Shown: one piece after another, positions 1 to 6,880 of the stretch
How positions within the stretch are numbered: the stretch's first letter is position 1
Layout of the letters: each line of letters begins with the position of its first letter
Assembly: GCA_003694235.1 (NCBI GenBank)
Contig: RFKO01000044.1
Coordinates: 1-15,800, forward strand
Origin: Anaerolineae bacterium
GTDB taxonomy: Bacteria > Chloroflexota > Anaerolineae > Anaerolineales > UBA11858
Length of the DNA stretch: 15,800 nucleotides
Direction: 5' to 3'
Position numbers and translations under genes: made by a program
The notes under the pieces: generated by a model
What the model was told of the DNA's origin: nothing
Databases searched by the model: none
Seen by the model: the letters and a program-made list of their open reading frames with translations, nothing else

Positions 1-17
1 AACCAATGAACCAATGA
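1..17 (+). repeat. Two copies of 8-nt unit AACCAATG in front of leuB
   Basis: Two perfect tandem copies of AACCAATG run directly into the leuB start. The first contains an ATG at 6 that opens a four-codon frame (ATG AAC CAA TGA) whose stop overlaps the leuB start as ATGA. No Shine-Dalgarno sequence is visible in the 13 bases available. The array probably continues upstream of the window. The same type of sequence occurs before ilvE and pheA. Confidence 0.7.
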
Positions 18-1114
18 CCACCGCAACCATAGCCCTCCTCCCCGGCGACGGCATCGGCCCCGAAGTGCTCGCCGCCGCCCAAGACGTTCTTCGCGCCGTG
101 GCCCGCGAGTTCGGGCACACCTTCGAGATGGAAGAAGCCCTGATCGGCGGCTGCGCCATCGACGCCACGGGCAATCCCCTGCCGGAAGAAACCCTCACCC
201 TATGCCGCCGCGCCGACGCCGTGCTGTTCGGCGCGGTCGGCGGCCCCAAATGGGACGACCCCACCGCTGCCGTGCGCCCGGAACAAGGGCTGCTGAGGCT
301 GCGCAAGGCGCTGGGGCTGTACGCCAACCTGCGCCCGGTCAAGCCACACCCCGACCTGCTCACCGCCTCGCCGCTGCGCCCGGAGCGTTTGCAAGGCGTG
401 GATTTGCTGGTGGTGCGCGAACTCACCGGCGGCATCTACTTCGGCCAGCCGCGTGAACGCCGCACGCTGAACGGTGAAACCCAGGCCGTAGATACCATGA
501 CCTACAGCGAAGGCGAAATCCGCCGCGTGGTGACGCTGGCATTCAACCTGGCGCGTGGCCGCCGCAACAAAGTCACCTCGGTGGACAAAGCCAATGTGCT
601 GGAATCCTCGCGCCTGTGGCGGCAGGTCGCCGCGCAGGTGGCTGAAGACTTCCCCGAGGTGACTTTCGAGAACCTGCTGGTGGACGCCGCCGCCATGCAC
701 CTGCTCACCCGCCCGGCAGATTTCGACGTCCTTGTGACCGGCAATCTTTTCGGCGACATCCTGAGCGATGAAACATCGGTGCTCACCGGCTCGATGGGTA
801 ACATGCCCTCGGCGTCGCTGGGCGAGGCGCTCAACCGCTTTGGCAAGCCGCGCGGCCTGTACGAACCGATTCACGGCTCCGCGCCGGATATCGCCGGCAA
901 AGGCATCGCCAACCCCATCGGGACGATCCTCTCCGCGGCCATGCTGCTGCGCTATTCCCTGGGGATGGAAGCCGAAGCCCAGGCGGTGGAGCGCGCCGTC
1001 GAAGCGACCATCAACGCCGGCCACCGCACCGCCGACCTGGCCCGCAACGGCGAGACCGCCCTCAGCACCGCCGAAATCACCGACAAGATCCTCGACAACC
1101 TGAGCGCCGGGTAG
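14..1114 (+). CDS. leuB: 3-isopropylmalate dehydrogenase LeuB
   Basis: This enzyme oxidatively decarboxylates 3-isopropylmalate with NAD+ to 2-oxoisocaproate, the third step of leucine synthesis, in the cytoplasm. The 366-residue length is usual for the family. The N-terminal GDGIGPEV is at 11-18, and [10 protein letters not shown] at 135-144 is the LeuB form of the loop. Placed against Thermus LeuB from memory, the substrate arginines fall at R97, R107 and R135, the catalytic Tyr/Lys at Y142 and K192, and the metal-binding aspartates at D224, D248 and D252. The NAD-site segment [20 protein letters not shown] lies near 282-301. The start is the ATG after the AACCAATG repeats; no Shine-Dalgarno is visible and the start overlaps a mini-ORF stop (ATGA). 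The gene is followed by ilvE, as expected for a branched-chain amino acid cluster; upstream leu genes would be outside the window. The identification is secure. Confidence 0.97.
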   Translation: MTTATIALLPGDGIGPEVLAAAQDVLRAVAREFGHTFEMEEALIGGCAIDATGNPLPEETLTLCRRADAVLFGAVGGPKWDDPTAAVRPEQGLLRLRKALGLYANLRPVKPHPDLLTASPLRPERLQGVDLLVVRELTGGIYFGQPRERRTLNGETQAVDTMTYSEGEIRRVVTLAFNLARGRRNKVTSVDKANVLESSRLWRQVAAQVAEDFPEVTFENLLVDAAAMHLLTRPADFDVLVTGNLFGDILSDETSVLTGSMGNMPSASLGEALNRFGKPRGLYEPIHGSAPDIAGKGIANPIGTILSAAMLLRYSLGMEAEAQAVERAVEATINAGHRTADLARNGETALSTAEITDKILDNLSAG

Positions 1115-1121
1115 CCGCATG

Positions 1122-1212
1122 GCCGACCGCGGACGATAGACCACTGACGACAGACCGCGGACGACAGACCAATCCAACCAATGCAACTGATGCACTAATG
1201 CAACCAACGAAC
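1122..1212 (+). repeat. Composite intergenic repeat between leuB and ilvE
   Basis: The gap of 109 bp holds two repeat families side by side. At 1125-1170 the 12-mer GACCGCGGACGA occurs twice, at 1125-1136 and 1153-1164, with related GACGACAGACC units between and after. From 1171 the sequence changes to ATG-containing units (CAACCAATG, CAACTGATG, CACTAATG, CAACCAAC). The second part creates short frames: ATG at 1181 to TAA at 1196-1198, then ATG at 1198 to TGA at 1225-1227, which overlaps the ilvE start. No hairpin terminator is seen, so read-through from leuB is likely. Confidence 0.7.
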
Positions 1213-1223
1213 AAGGAGACCCC

Positions 1224-2138
1224 ATGAAATCCGACTACATCTGGATCGACGGAGAACTTGTACCCTACGAACAGGCCACCGTGCACATGCTGACGGGAAC
1301 GCTGCACTACGGCTACGGCGCGTTCGAAGGCATCCGCGCCTACGCCACCGAGCGCGGCGCGGCCGTCTTTCGACTGCGCGAGCACTTGCAACGCTTCCTC
1401 GACTCGGCCAAAGTGCTGGGGCTGGTGGACTTTCCTTACTCACTGGAAGAACTGCGCGCCGCGGTGCATGAAACCATACGCGTCAACGGGTTCACCGGCT
1501 GTTACATCCGCCCCTTGCTGTACTTCGACGGCGCGATGGGGCTGAACATGGACGCCGCCACGCCACACGTCAGCATCGCCACCTGGGAGTGGGGCGCGTA
1601 CCTGGGCGAGGAGGGGCTGGAGAAAGGCGTTCACATGATGGTGTCGTCCTTCACCCGCCACCACATCAACGTCAGCATGACCAAAGCCAAGATCACCGGC
1701 AACTACGCCAACTCAGTGCTGGCGAAGACGCTGGCCGTGCGTTCGGGATACGACGAGGCCATCATGCTCGACCCCGACGGCTACGTGGCCGAGTGCTCCG
1801 GCGAGAACATCTTCCTGGTGCGCGCTGGCGTGGTGTACACGCCGCCGCGAGCCACCATTCTGGAGGGCATCACCCGTGATTCGGTCATCACCCTGTTGGG
1901 CGACCTGGGCTACCGCGTGGTGGAAGAACCCATTTCCCGCGATCAACTCTACATCGCCGACGAGGTCTTCGCCTGCGGCACGGCGGCGGAAGTCACCCCG
2001 GTGCGTATGATCGATCATCGCCCCATCGGGAACGGCCGCCGCGGGCCGGTCGCCAAAGCCCTGCAAGACCTGTTCTTCCAGACCGCACAGGGCAATGGCC
2101 CGCGCTCCGCAGAGTGGCTGGACTACGTCTCCCAGTAA
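1224..2138 (+). CDS. ilvE: Branched-chain amino acid aminotransferase IlvE
   Basis: This is a fold-type IV PLP aminotransferase that moves the amino group between glutamate and the 2-oxo acids of leucine, isoleucine and valine. Its 304 residues match the usual bacterial IlvE length. The PLP-binding lysine is best placed at K156 in TKAKITGNY, with the conserved glutamate E190 in AECSGEN and the phosphate-binding GITRDSV near 215-221. GTAAEVTPVR lies at 252-261. The start is supported by AAGGAG at 1213-1218, five bases before the ATG, unlike leuB and pheA, which lack such a site. The start also overlaps the stop of a nine-codon mini-ORF (ATGA). It sits 109 bp after leuB and 39 bp before pheA in the same direction, so one transcript is plausible. 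Alternative fold-type IV enzymes (D-amino acid transaminase, ADC lyase) fit less well given the leuB neighbour. Confidence 0.93.
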   Translation: MKSDYIWIDGELVPYEQATVHMLTGTLHYGYGAFEGIRAYATERGAAVFRLREHLQRFLDSAKVLGLVDFPYSLEELRAAVHETIRVNGFTGCYIRPLLYFDGAMGLNMDAATPHVSIATWEWGAYLGEEGLEKGVHMMVSSFTRHHINVSMTKAKITGNYANSVLAKTLAVRSGYDEAIMLDPDGYVAECSGENIFLVRAGVVYTPPRATILEGITRDSVITLLGDLGYRVVEEPISRDQLYIADEVFACGTAAEVTPVRMIDHRPIGNGRRGPVAKALQDLFFQTAQGNGPRSAEWLDYVSQ

Positions 2139-2177
2139 ACCGATGCACCAATGAACTAATGAACCAGTGAACTAACA
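2139..2177 (+). repeat. ATG-rich repeat spacer between ilvE and pheA
   Basis: The 39 bp between the ilvE stop and the pheA start consist of degenerate 8-nt units of the type (A)CCAATGAA/ACTAATGA. They form a chain of tiny frames: ATG 2143 to TGA 2152-2154, ATG 2151 to TAA 2157-2159, ATG 2159 to TGA 2168-2170, GTG 2167 to TAA 2173-2175. pheA then starts at 2178. Each of the first three stops overlaps the next start codon. There is no Shine-Dalgarno sequence for pheA in this spacer. Confidence 0.7.
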
Positions 2178-3011
2178 ATGCAACCAACCATCGCCTTCCA
2201 GGGAGAGCCCGGCGCTTACAGTGAACTGGCCGCCTACGAGTACTTCGGCGAGCAGATCACAACCCTGCCCTGCCCCACCTTCGAGGAGGTATTCGCCGCC
2301 GTGGAAGCGCAGCGCGCCACGCACGGCCTGCTGCCGATAGAGAACTCACTGGCCGGTAGCATCCACCGCAACTATGACCTGCTGCTGCGCTCGGACCTGC
2401 AAATCGTGGGCGAATACCATCTGCGGGTCAGTCACTGCCTGCTGGCGCTGCCCAACGCTACACTGGCGGACCTGCGCCAGGTGTACTCCCATCCCCAGGC
2501 GCTGGCGCAGTGCGAACGTCGCCTGCAAGAGATGAAACTGGAAGCCGTGCCCGCTGCCGACACCGCTGGCAGCGCCCGCCTGATCCGCGAGCGCGGCGAC
2601 CGATCGCTGGCCGCGCTGGCCTCCCCCCGCGCAGCGGAGGTCTACAACCTGCAGATTCTGGTCAGCGGCATGGAAGACAATCCGGCCAACTACACCCGCT
2701 TCCTGGCGCTCGCTCAGGCGAAGGGCGCACCCCCCTGGCAGCCAGAACAGGAATACAAAACATCCATTGTCTTCAGCCTGCACAATCAGCCCGGTATTCT
2801 GTTCAAAGCGTTGAGCGTGTTTGCCCTGCGCGATATTGACCTGACCAAGATCGAATCGCGTCCCATCCAGGGGCAACCCTGGGAATACATGTTTTACATT
2901 GACTTCGTCGGGCATGTTCAGCAGCCGGTTTGCCGGCGGGCGCTGGATCACCTGGAAGAACTGGCCCCCTTCCTGCGAGTCCTGGGTTCCTACCCCCGCC
3001 ATCGCACCTGA
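2178..3011 (+). CDS. pheA: Prephenate dehydratase (monofunctional, ACT domain)
   Basis: This enzyme converts prephenate to phenylpyruvate, the committed step to phenylalanine, in the cytoplasm. The catalytic domain covers about residues 3-182, with the YSE segment at 14-16, [17 protein letters not shown] at 53-69, HPQAL at 105-109 and the family's essential TRF motif at 173-175. The ACT regulatory domain covers about 195-275. It keeps the phenylalanine-binding ESRP at 226-229 and the PGILFKAL segment (GALV-type), so feedback inhibition by phenylalanine is expected. No chorismate mutase domain is present; 277 residues is normal for the monofunctional type. The start codon follows the ATG-repeat spacer without a recognisable ribosome-binding site. 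It is most likely the last gene of a leuB-ilvE-pheA transcript; the next gene has its own possible -10 element. Confidence 0.96.
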   Translation: MQPTIAFQGEPGAYSELAAYEYFGEQITTLPCPTFEEVFAAVEAQRATHGLLPIENSLAGSIHRNYDLLLRSDLQIVGEYHLRVSHCLLALPNATLADLRQVYSHPQALAQCERRLQEMKLEAVPAADTAGSARLIRERGDRSLAALASPRAAEVYNLQILVSGMEDNPANYTRFLALAQAKGAPPWQPEQEYKTSIVFSLHNQPGILFKALSVFALRDIDLTKIESRPIQGQPWEYMFYIDFVGHVQQPVCRRALDHLEELAPFLRVLGSYPRHRT

Positions 3012-3026
3012 ATCGAAGTCCTCCAG

Positions 3027-3032
3027 TATAAT
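3027..3032 (+). promoter_or_regulatory. Possible -10 element for bcp
   Basis: A perfect TATAAT sits 31 bp before the bcp start, in the short gap after pheA. No convincing -35 hexamer is seen at 16-18 bp upstream and there is no TGn extension, so this rests on the -10 match and position only. Confidence 0.4.
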
Positions 3033-3062
3033 TGCTACCACACCCAACCTTCGGAGGAAATC

Positions 3063-3572
3063 ATGCTGCAAGTTGGAGATCCCGCCCCTGATTTCACCCT
3101 GCCCAACCAGGACGATCAGCCGGTCTCGTTGGCCGATTTTCGCGGTCGCTGGCTGGTGCTGTACTTCTACCCCAAAGATGATACCCCCGGCTGCACCAAA
3201 GAGGCCTGCGACTTCAGCGCGGGGTTACCGGATTTCAGCGCACTCGACGCCGCGGTGGTGGGCGTCAGCGGCGACAGCCCGGAATCCCACCGCCGCTTCA
3301 TCGCCAAATACAACCTGACCATCCCCCTGCTCAGCGATCCCGATCACCGCGTGCACAAAGCCTACGGCGCATGGGGCTTGAAAAAGAACTACGGCAAAGA
3401 ATACGAAGGCGTGATCCGCTCCACCTTTATCATCTCACCCGAGGGACGCGTGGCAGCACAATGGCGCAATGTGCGTGTGCGCAGCAAGACCAAAAGCGGC
3501 GAGTCCAAACACGCCGATAAAGTGCGAGAGAAACTGGCCGAACTACAAGTCCGCAGCAGCGCTGGCATCTAA
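3063..3572 (+). CDS. bcp: Thioredoxin-dependent peroxiredoxin, Bcp/PrxQ type
   Basis: This thiol peroxidase reduces hydrogen peroxide and organic hydroperoxides with electrons from thioredoxin. The 169-residue protein has the PrxQ layout. The peroxidatic cysteine C44 lies in TPGCTKEAC, with the putative resolving C49 five residues later as in the atypical two-cysteine PrxQ enzymes. The family arginine is in the segment VIRSTFII, near 119. FYPKDDTPGC at 35-44 is a close family signature. GGAGG at 3053-3057, five bases upstream, supports the start. The last 30 bp overlap tail to tail with feoA on the other strand. The gene lies next to a ferrous-iron uptake operon, which is sensible for oxidative protection, but common control is not shown. 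Confidence 0.95.
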   Translation: MLQVGDPAPDFTLPNQDDQPVSLADFRGRWLVLYFYPKDDTPGCTKEACDFSAGLPDFSALDAAVVGVSGDSPESHRRFIAKYNLTIPLLSDPDHRVHKAYGAWGLKKNYGKEYEGVIRSTFIISPEGRVAAQWRNVRVRSKTKSGESKHADKVREKLAELQVRSSAGI

Positions 3573-3842
3573 CGGACGGACGTAAATCGCCCCCGCGATA
3601 TCCTCATCCACAGCAAACTGACTGAAACCGATCTGAAAGACATACCCCGGCCAACGCCGCACCAGCCGCAGGCGCGCGCCGGGAAGAATACCGAGCGCCA
3701 TCAGCTTGCGCAGGCGAGCCTCGTCGCGCATCGCCAACACAGTGACCACACCTTCCTGCCCTACACGCAGGCTGGCAAGAGGGACATCTCCCGCAGAAGA
3801 GAGAGGGAGTTCCGTCACGGAGGAAGAAAGCAGTAAGGTCAA
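3543..3842 (-). CDS. feoA: FeoA-like ferrous iron transport accessory protein
   Basis: FeoA proteins are small SH3-like domains that assist the FeoB ferrous-iron transporter on the cytoplasmic side. The core, from about residue 24 to 91, contains RVGQEGVV, then LRKLMALGILPGARLRLVRR and FQIGFSQFAVDEDIAGAIYV, the typical FeoA pattern in which the LGI(L)PG turn is followed by two beta strands. The start is TTG at 3842. It overlaps the stop of the preceding gene by four bases (TTGA) and is backed by AAGGAG at 3851-3856, eight bases upstream. It is the last gene of the dtxR-feoB-zinc-ribbon-feoA operon. An N-terminal extension of about 20 residues precedes the core and looks uninformative. The 3' end overlaps bcp by 30 bp. 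An internal start near the core cannot be excluded. Confidence 0.88.
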   Translation of the reverse strand: MTLLLSSSVTELPLSSAGDVPLASLRVGQEGVVTVLAMRDEARLRKLMALGILPGARLRLVRRWPGYVFQIGFSQFAVDEDIAGAIYVRPLDASAAADL

Positions 3843-4063
3843 CGTTCGTTCTCCTTGTTCGCCATCACTTTTTCCAGAAAGTGCAGCACAATCCGTCCGG
3901 CGCGCTCCAGGCTGGAGGGCGGGGGCATTTTATAACCACAGCGCGGGCAACAAACCATGCGACAGTTCTTATTCAGCGGGCAGGATTGGCAGGAGGCCAT
4001 ATGCGCCGGCACGCTGAAGGTAAAACCGCAAAAACTGCACTGCACTACATCATCCCCAGCCAT
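3839..4063 (-). CDS. Small eight-cysteine zinc-ribbon/rubredoxin-like protein in the Feo operon
   Basis: This 74-residue protein has eight cysteines in its first 42 residues: C9, C12, C25, C28, C34, C38, C39 and C42. The outer pairs C9xxC12G and C39xxC42G look like the two knuckles of a rubredoxin or zinc ribbon. The inner four (C25xxC28, C34, C38) could form a second site, so two metal centres (Zn or Fe, or an Fe-S cluster) are possible. The C-terminal 30 residues look helical. It starts inside the last codons of feoB (19 bp overlap) and overlaps feoA by four bases, so it is translated with the iron transporter. By position it could play the accessory or sensor part that FeoC plays elsewhere. 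It has no winged-helix and no membrane segment, so it is not FeoC or the FeoB-associated cysteine-rich membrane protein. I do not recognise a named family. Confidence 0.82.
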   Translation of the reverse strand: MAGDDVVQCSFCGFTFSVPAHMASCQSCPLNKNCRMVCCPRCGYKMPPPSSLERAGRIVLHFLEKVMANKENER

Positions 4064-6039
4064 AGCAACACCCGGTTCAACCCTCCGCCCACCAGCAGGG
4101 CAAAAGGCACCACAAACACCAGAATACCAACAGCCACCTTCCAGCCGCGCTCTTTGAACATCACGGCCACCTGTGCGATGCAGGGCACGAACAGCGTCAT
4201 GGTTACCGTTGCGACCAGCAACTGCCGCGCCGAAAGCGTCGCCTGCAAATCGTACAACCCGGCAGCGCCGTAATCCCGGCGGAAGAAGCCAAAGAGAAAT
4301 GCGGTCGCAGCCTGATCAGGGAGACCAAGCCAGTGCATCACTGGTCGGATGAGCGCCAGCGCCAGATCGAACAAACCGGTGAGCTGCCCCACCCAAATCA
4401 GCACGCTGGCCAGCACGAACAATGGAAGCACCTCGCGCAGGTACCACTCCATGCGCGCCGCCGTCTTGGAGAGCACATTCCCCACAGTGGGCAAGCGCAA
4501 CGGGGGCAGTTCCATGTAAAAAACCGGCCGCTCCCCCGGCGTGACCTGGGCCGCCAGATAGCCCACCAGCAAAAACACAGCGCTCAAAACCGCCGTCCAC
4601 ACCGCCAGCAGACGAACATCTCCCCCCAACAGGCCAAGCATCACACCGAGTTGCGCCGAGCAGGGAATCGCCAGCGCCAGCAGCAGCGTGCTGATCACCC
4701 GCTCACGCCGCGTCTCCAGCGTGCGGGCGACCAGCGTAGCCATGGTATCGCAACCAAACCCCAACACCATCGGGATGACCGCCCGCCCGCTCAACCCGAT
4801 TTTCTTGAAAACGCGGTCGATCAGCATGGCCAGGCGTGGGAGATAGCCGCTATCCTCGATGAGCGAAAATGCAAGGAAAAACGTCGCCACCACCGGCAGC
4901 ACAATCGCCACCGCGTAGCGTATCCCCAGCGTGATGATGCCAAACTCCCCCCCGAAGAGCGAACGCAGCCACGGCCAGGGGACGACGCGCCCCAGCAGGG
5001 CATCCACCCAGGGGTTGACATACGCCGCGAACACGCCGTTCTCCAAAAAATCCACCAGCACCTGCGCGCCCAAAACGCCCACAAACTCATACACCAGAAA
5101 GAGCGTGAACACCAGGAGCAGGATGCCGGTCAGGGGATTCATCATTGCCTCGCTCAGGCGAGCAGAAATACCGGGCTTTGCAGGCGCATGCACGCTGATC
5201 GCCTGCCCCGCCAGTTCTGCCGCTCGCAGCCGCAACGCCAGCGCGATCTCCAGCATGGGTGTATCGGCGAACGCCTGCCTGCCCTCTTCAACCGCTCGCA
5301 AAACGTCCTCCGGATTGGGCTCGCGTTGCCGCACCATGGCGACGATTTCCTCATCGCCCTGCAGCAGCAACAAAGCGATCATACGGCGACTCAAACTGTG
5401 CTCCCCCTGCAAAGCACGGCTGAGGCGGTCAATAGCCTGCTCGATCTGATCAGGGTATCTGATCACTGCGGGCGACTGCCGGGGAGACGTATCCCCGCGC
5501 AGGGCAGCGGCAACAGCCGCCCGCACCGCCTCCACACCCTGCCCGCGGGCCAGAGCGGTTTTGACTACCGGAATACCCAGGGCACGTTGCAAAACATCCT
5601 CGTCCACCTGCACACCCGCTCGCTCGGCCTCATCCATCAGGTTGAGCACCAGCATGAGCGGCAAACCAGCCTCGATGAATTGAAGCGTCATCGGCAACAT
5701 GCGCTCCAGATTCTTGGCATCCACCACATGGATTACCAGGCTCGGCCGCTCCTCCAACAGAAGGCGGCGAGCAATGCGCTCCTCCTCTGTGATCGGCAGG
5801 AAGCCGTACATGCCAGGCGTGTCCATCACGGCGAACTCGTCCCCTGCAACCCGCCCTTTGCCGCGCGTCACCTCCACCGTCGTGCCGGGGTAATTCGACA
5901 CGGTGACATAAATGCCGGTGAGATGGTGAAACAACACACTCTTGCCGACGTTCGGCTGCCCCACCAGCACCACCAGCGGCATACCCTCTGTCTCCACCGG
6001 GACAGGGCCGTGACAGGAAGTCTGAACACTCTGTGTCAT
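4045..6039 (-). CDS. feoB: Ferrous iron transport protein FeoB
   Basis: FeoB is the GTPase-coupled inner-membrane transporter for Fe(II). The N-terminal G domain carries G1 GQPNVGKS at 27-34, G3 DTPG at 73-76 and G4 NLMD at 133-136. A helical linker follows, then about eight or more membrane segments in the C-terminal half. The gate regions are recognisable: PRLAMLIDRVF...GRAVIPMVLGFGCDTMATL with TRRERVISTLLLALAIPCSAQLG, and near the C-terminus TMTLFVPCIAQVAVMF. The variant GFGCDTMAT instead of GFGCNVPA is, from memory, seen in a FeoB subgroup of anaerobes and other lineages. The 664 residues are somewhat short for FeoB (often 700-770). The ATG overlaps the regulator stop as ATGA, indicating translational coupling. 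A long open frame on the opposite strand is a codon-bias shadow. Confidence 0.96.
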   Translation of the reverse strand: MTQSVQTSCHGPVPVETEGMPLVVLVGQPNVGKSVLFHHLTGIYVTVSNYPGTTVEVTRGKGRVAGDEFAVMDTPGMYGFLPITEEERIARRLLLEERPSLVIHVVDAKNLERMLPMTLQFIEAGLPLMLVLNLMDEAERAGVQVDEDVLQRALGIPVVKTALARGQGVEAVRAAVAAALRGDTSPRQSPAVIRYPDQIEQAIDRLSRALQGEHSLSRRMIALLLLQGDEEIVAMVRQREPNPEDVLRAVEEGRQAFADTPMLEIALALRLRAAELAGQAISVHAPAKPGISARLSEAMMNPLTGILLLVFTLFLVYEFVGVLGAQVLVDFLENGVFAAYVNPWVDALLGRVVPWPWLRSLFGGEFGIITLGIRYAVAIVLPVVATFFLAFSLIEDSGYLPRLAMLIDRVFKKIGLSGRAVIPMVLGFGCDTMATLVARTLETRRERVISTLLLALAIPCSAQLGVMLGLLGGDVRLLAVWTAVLSAVFLLVGYLAAQVTPGERPVFYMELPPLRLPTVGNVLSKTAARMEWYLREVLPLFVLASVLIWVGQLTGLFDLALALIRPVMHWLGLPDQAATAFLFGFFRRDYGAAGLYDLQATLSARQLLVATVTMTLFVPCIAQVAVMFKERGWKVAVGILVFVVPFALLVGGGLNRVLLWLGMM

Positions 6040-6716
6040 ACGCCTTCGTCCTGCACCCAGACGCGCTGTGCCAGTTCTGCCGCCAGGGCGAAAGGTCGCC
6101 CCGCCACCGCCAGCAGCACGCCGCCTGCCGAATGCGCCAGCACTTTCACCCGCACACCTGGCCGCAGTCCCTCCGCCTGCATGTAGGCCACGGCATGATC
6201 TTCCAGGTCATAGCGCACCACCTCACACATCTCTCCAACGCCCACCTCGTCCAGGCGACGAAACAGGCCTCGCACAGCTGCCTCCGTCTCCAGTTGCGGA
6301 ATACGTCGGCCGGAGGGGCTGACTTGCGGTCTCCCCAGATAGGCATCCAGGCGCTCGGCCACCTCCGGTGAGGTGACATGCTCGAAATGACAGGCCAGTT
6401 CCTGCGCCTGCGCGGGGGAAAGTCCGAGATTTTCCACCAGAAACACCTCCCACAAACGTCGCCGCCGCAAAACTCGCCGGGCTTTCTCCCATCCCACGGG
6501 GAGAAGGGACACCCCTTTGTAGGGCTGATAACTCAGCAAACCGGCCGTCGCCAACTTACGCACCATCTGGTTGACCGAGATCGGCTGCAGCGACATGGCC
6601 TCCGCCAGGCGCGACAGCGGCAGCGGCTCCCGCTCGCCCCCCTCCACCAGCCGGGCAATCGTGACCAGGTACATCTCCTCGCTTTCGCTCAACGGCGCGA
6701 TGTTTTGGTCTGCCAT
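6036..6716 (-). CDS. DtxR-family metal-dependent repressor (iron operon regulator)
   Basis: This cytoplasmic regulator probably senses Fe(II) and represses the operon it heads. An N-terminal winged helix (about 8-75) is followed by the dimerisation and metal-binding domain (about 76-148) and a FeoA/SH3-like C-terminal domain (about 158-222). Aligned by eye with DtxR, the activating metal site is complete: M15, C109, E112 and H113, corresponding to M10, C102, E105 and H106. The cysteine favours an iron rather than a manganese type. The ancillary site is partly lost, with R86 and Q105 in place of H79 and H98 while E90 is kept. The start chosen is the ATG at 6716, with GGGAG six bases upstream, giving 226 residues. 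The open frame extends 51 codons further upstream, but that part crosses the divergent promoter region and does not resemble the family. Confidence 0.92.
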   Translation of the reverse strand: MADQNIAPLSESEEMYLVTIARLVEGGEREPLPLSRLAEAMSLQPISVNQMVRKLATAGLLSYQPYKGVSLLPVGWEKARRVLRRRRLWEVFLVENLGLSPAQAQELACHFEHVTSPEVAERLDAYLGRPQVSPSGRRIPQLETEAAVRGLFRRLDEVGVGEMCEVVRYDLEDHAVAYMQAEGLRPGVRVKVLAHSAGGVLLAVAGRPFALAAELAQRVWVQDEGV

Positions 6717-6750
6717 AACATCTCCCGGTCGTATTCTTCGACCCACCATA

Positions 6751-6778
6751 ACTTTACCCCCAATCCCATCCCTGTCAA
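6751..6778 (-). promoter_or_regulatory. Candidate promoter of the dtxR-feoB operon
   Basis: On the minus strand a perfect TTGACA (6778-6773) is followed after 16 bp by TAAAGT (6756-6751), a four-of-six match to the -10 consensus. Transcription would begin near 6744, leaving a leader of about 28 nt that includes the GGGAG ribosome-binding site. Confidence 0.45.
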
Positions 6779-6785
6779 CGTGATA

Positions 6786-6833
6786 AAGGTAATCCCCAGA
6801 CAGGATGTTTCTCCAGAAAGTAAGGTATAATCC
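6786..6833. promoter_or_regulatory. Candidate -10 and repeated box in the divergent control region
   Basis: On the plus strand a perfect TATAAT (6826-6831) lies about 50 bp before the selenoprotein start, without a clear -35. It is embedded in AAGGTATAATCC (6822-6833), which resembles AAGGTAATCC at 6786-6795; the two are direct repeats 36 bp apart. They could be a regulator box (for example for the adjacent DtxR protein), but they are not a palindrome of the known DtxR type, so only the -10 is reasonably supported. Confidence 0.35.
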
Positions 6834-6880
6834 ACCGCAACCCGCCGAGACCATCCCTTTCGGCTGCATCAGGAGAAGAG

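Noticed and set aside
200..1225. 341-codon minus-strand frame opposite leuB
   Set aside because: Low-complexity Gly/Ala/Arg/His shadow of a secure gene, without ribosome-binding site or family features.
3950..4063. FeoC for the small Feo operon protein
   Set aside because: FeoC is a winged-helix protein; this one is a cysteine-rich ribbon with eight cysteines and no helix-turn-helix pattern.
4333..6186. 617-codon open frame on the plus strand opposite feoB
   Set aside because: Rich in His, Gln and Arg with no domain pattern. It mirrors the codon bias of feoB, which is unmistakable on the other strand.
6754..6792. Classical DtxR or MntR palindromic operator
   Set aside because: Only a five-base inverted match (TTACC...GGTAA, 29 bp apart) could be found, too weak to call.
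6717..6869. 51-codon upstream extension of the DtxR-family regulator
   Set aside because: It would cover both divergent promoters and has no family resemblance. The ATG at 6716 has a good ribosome-binding site.
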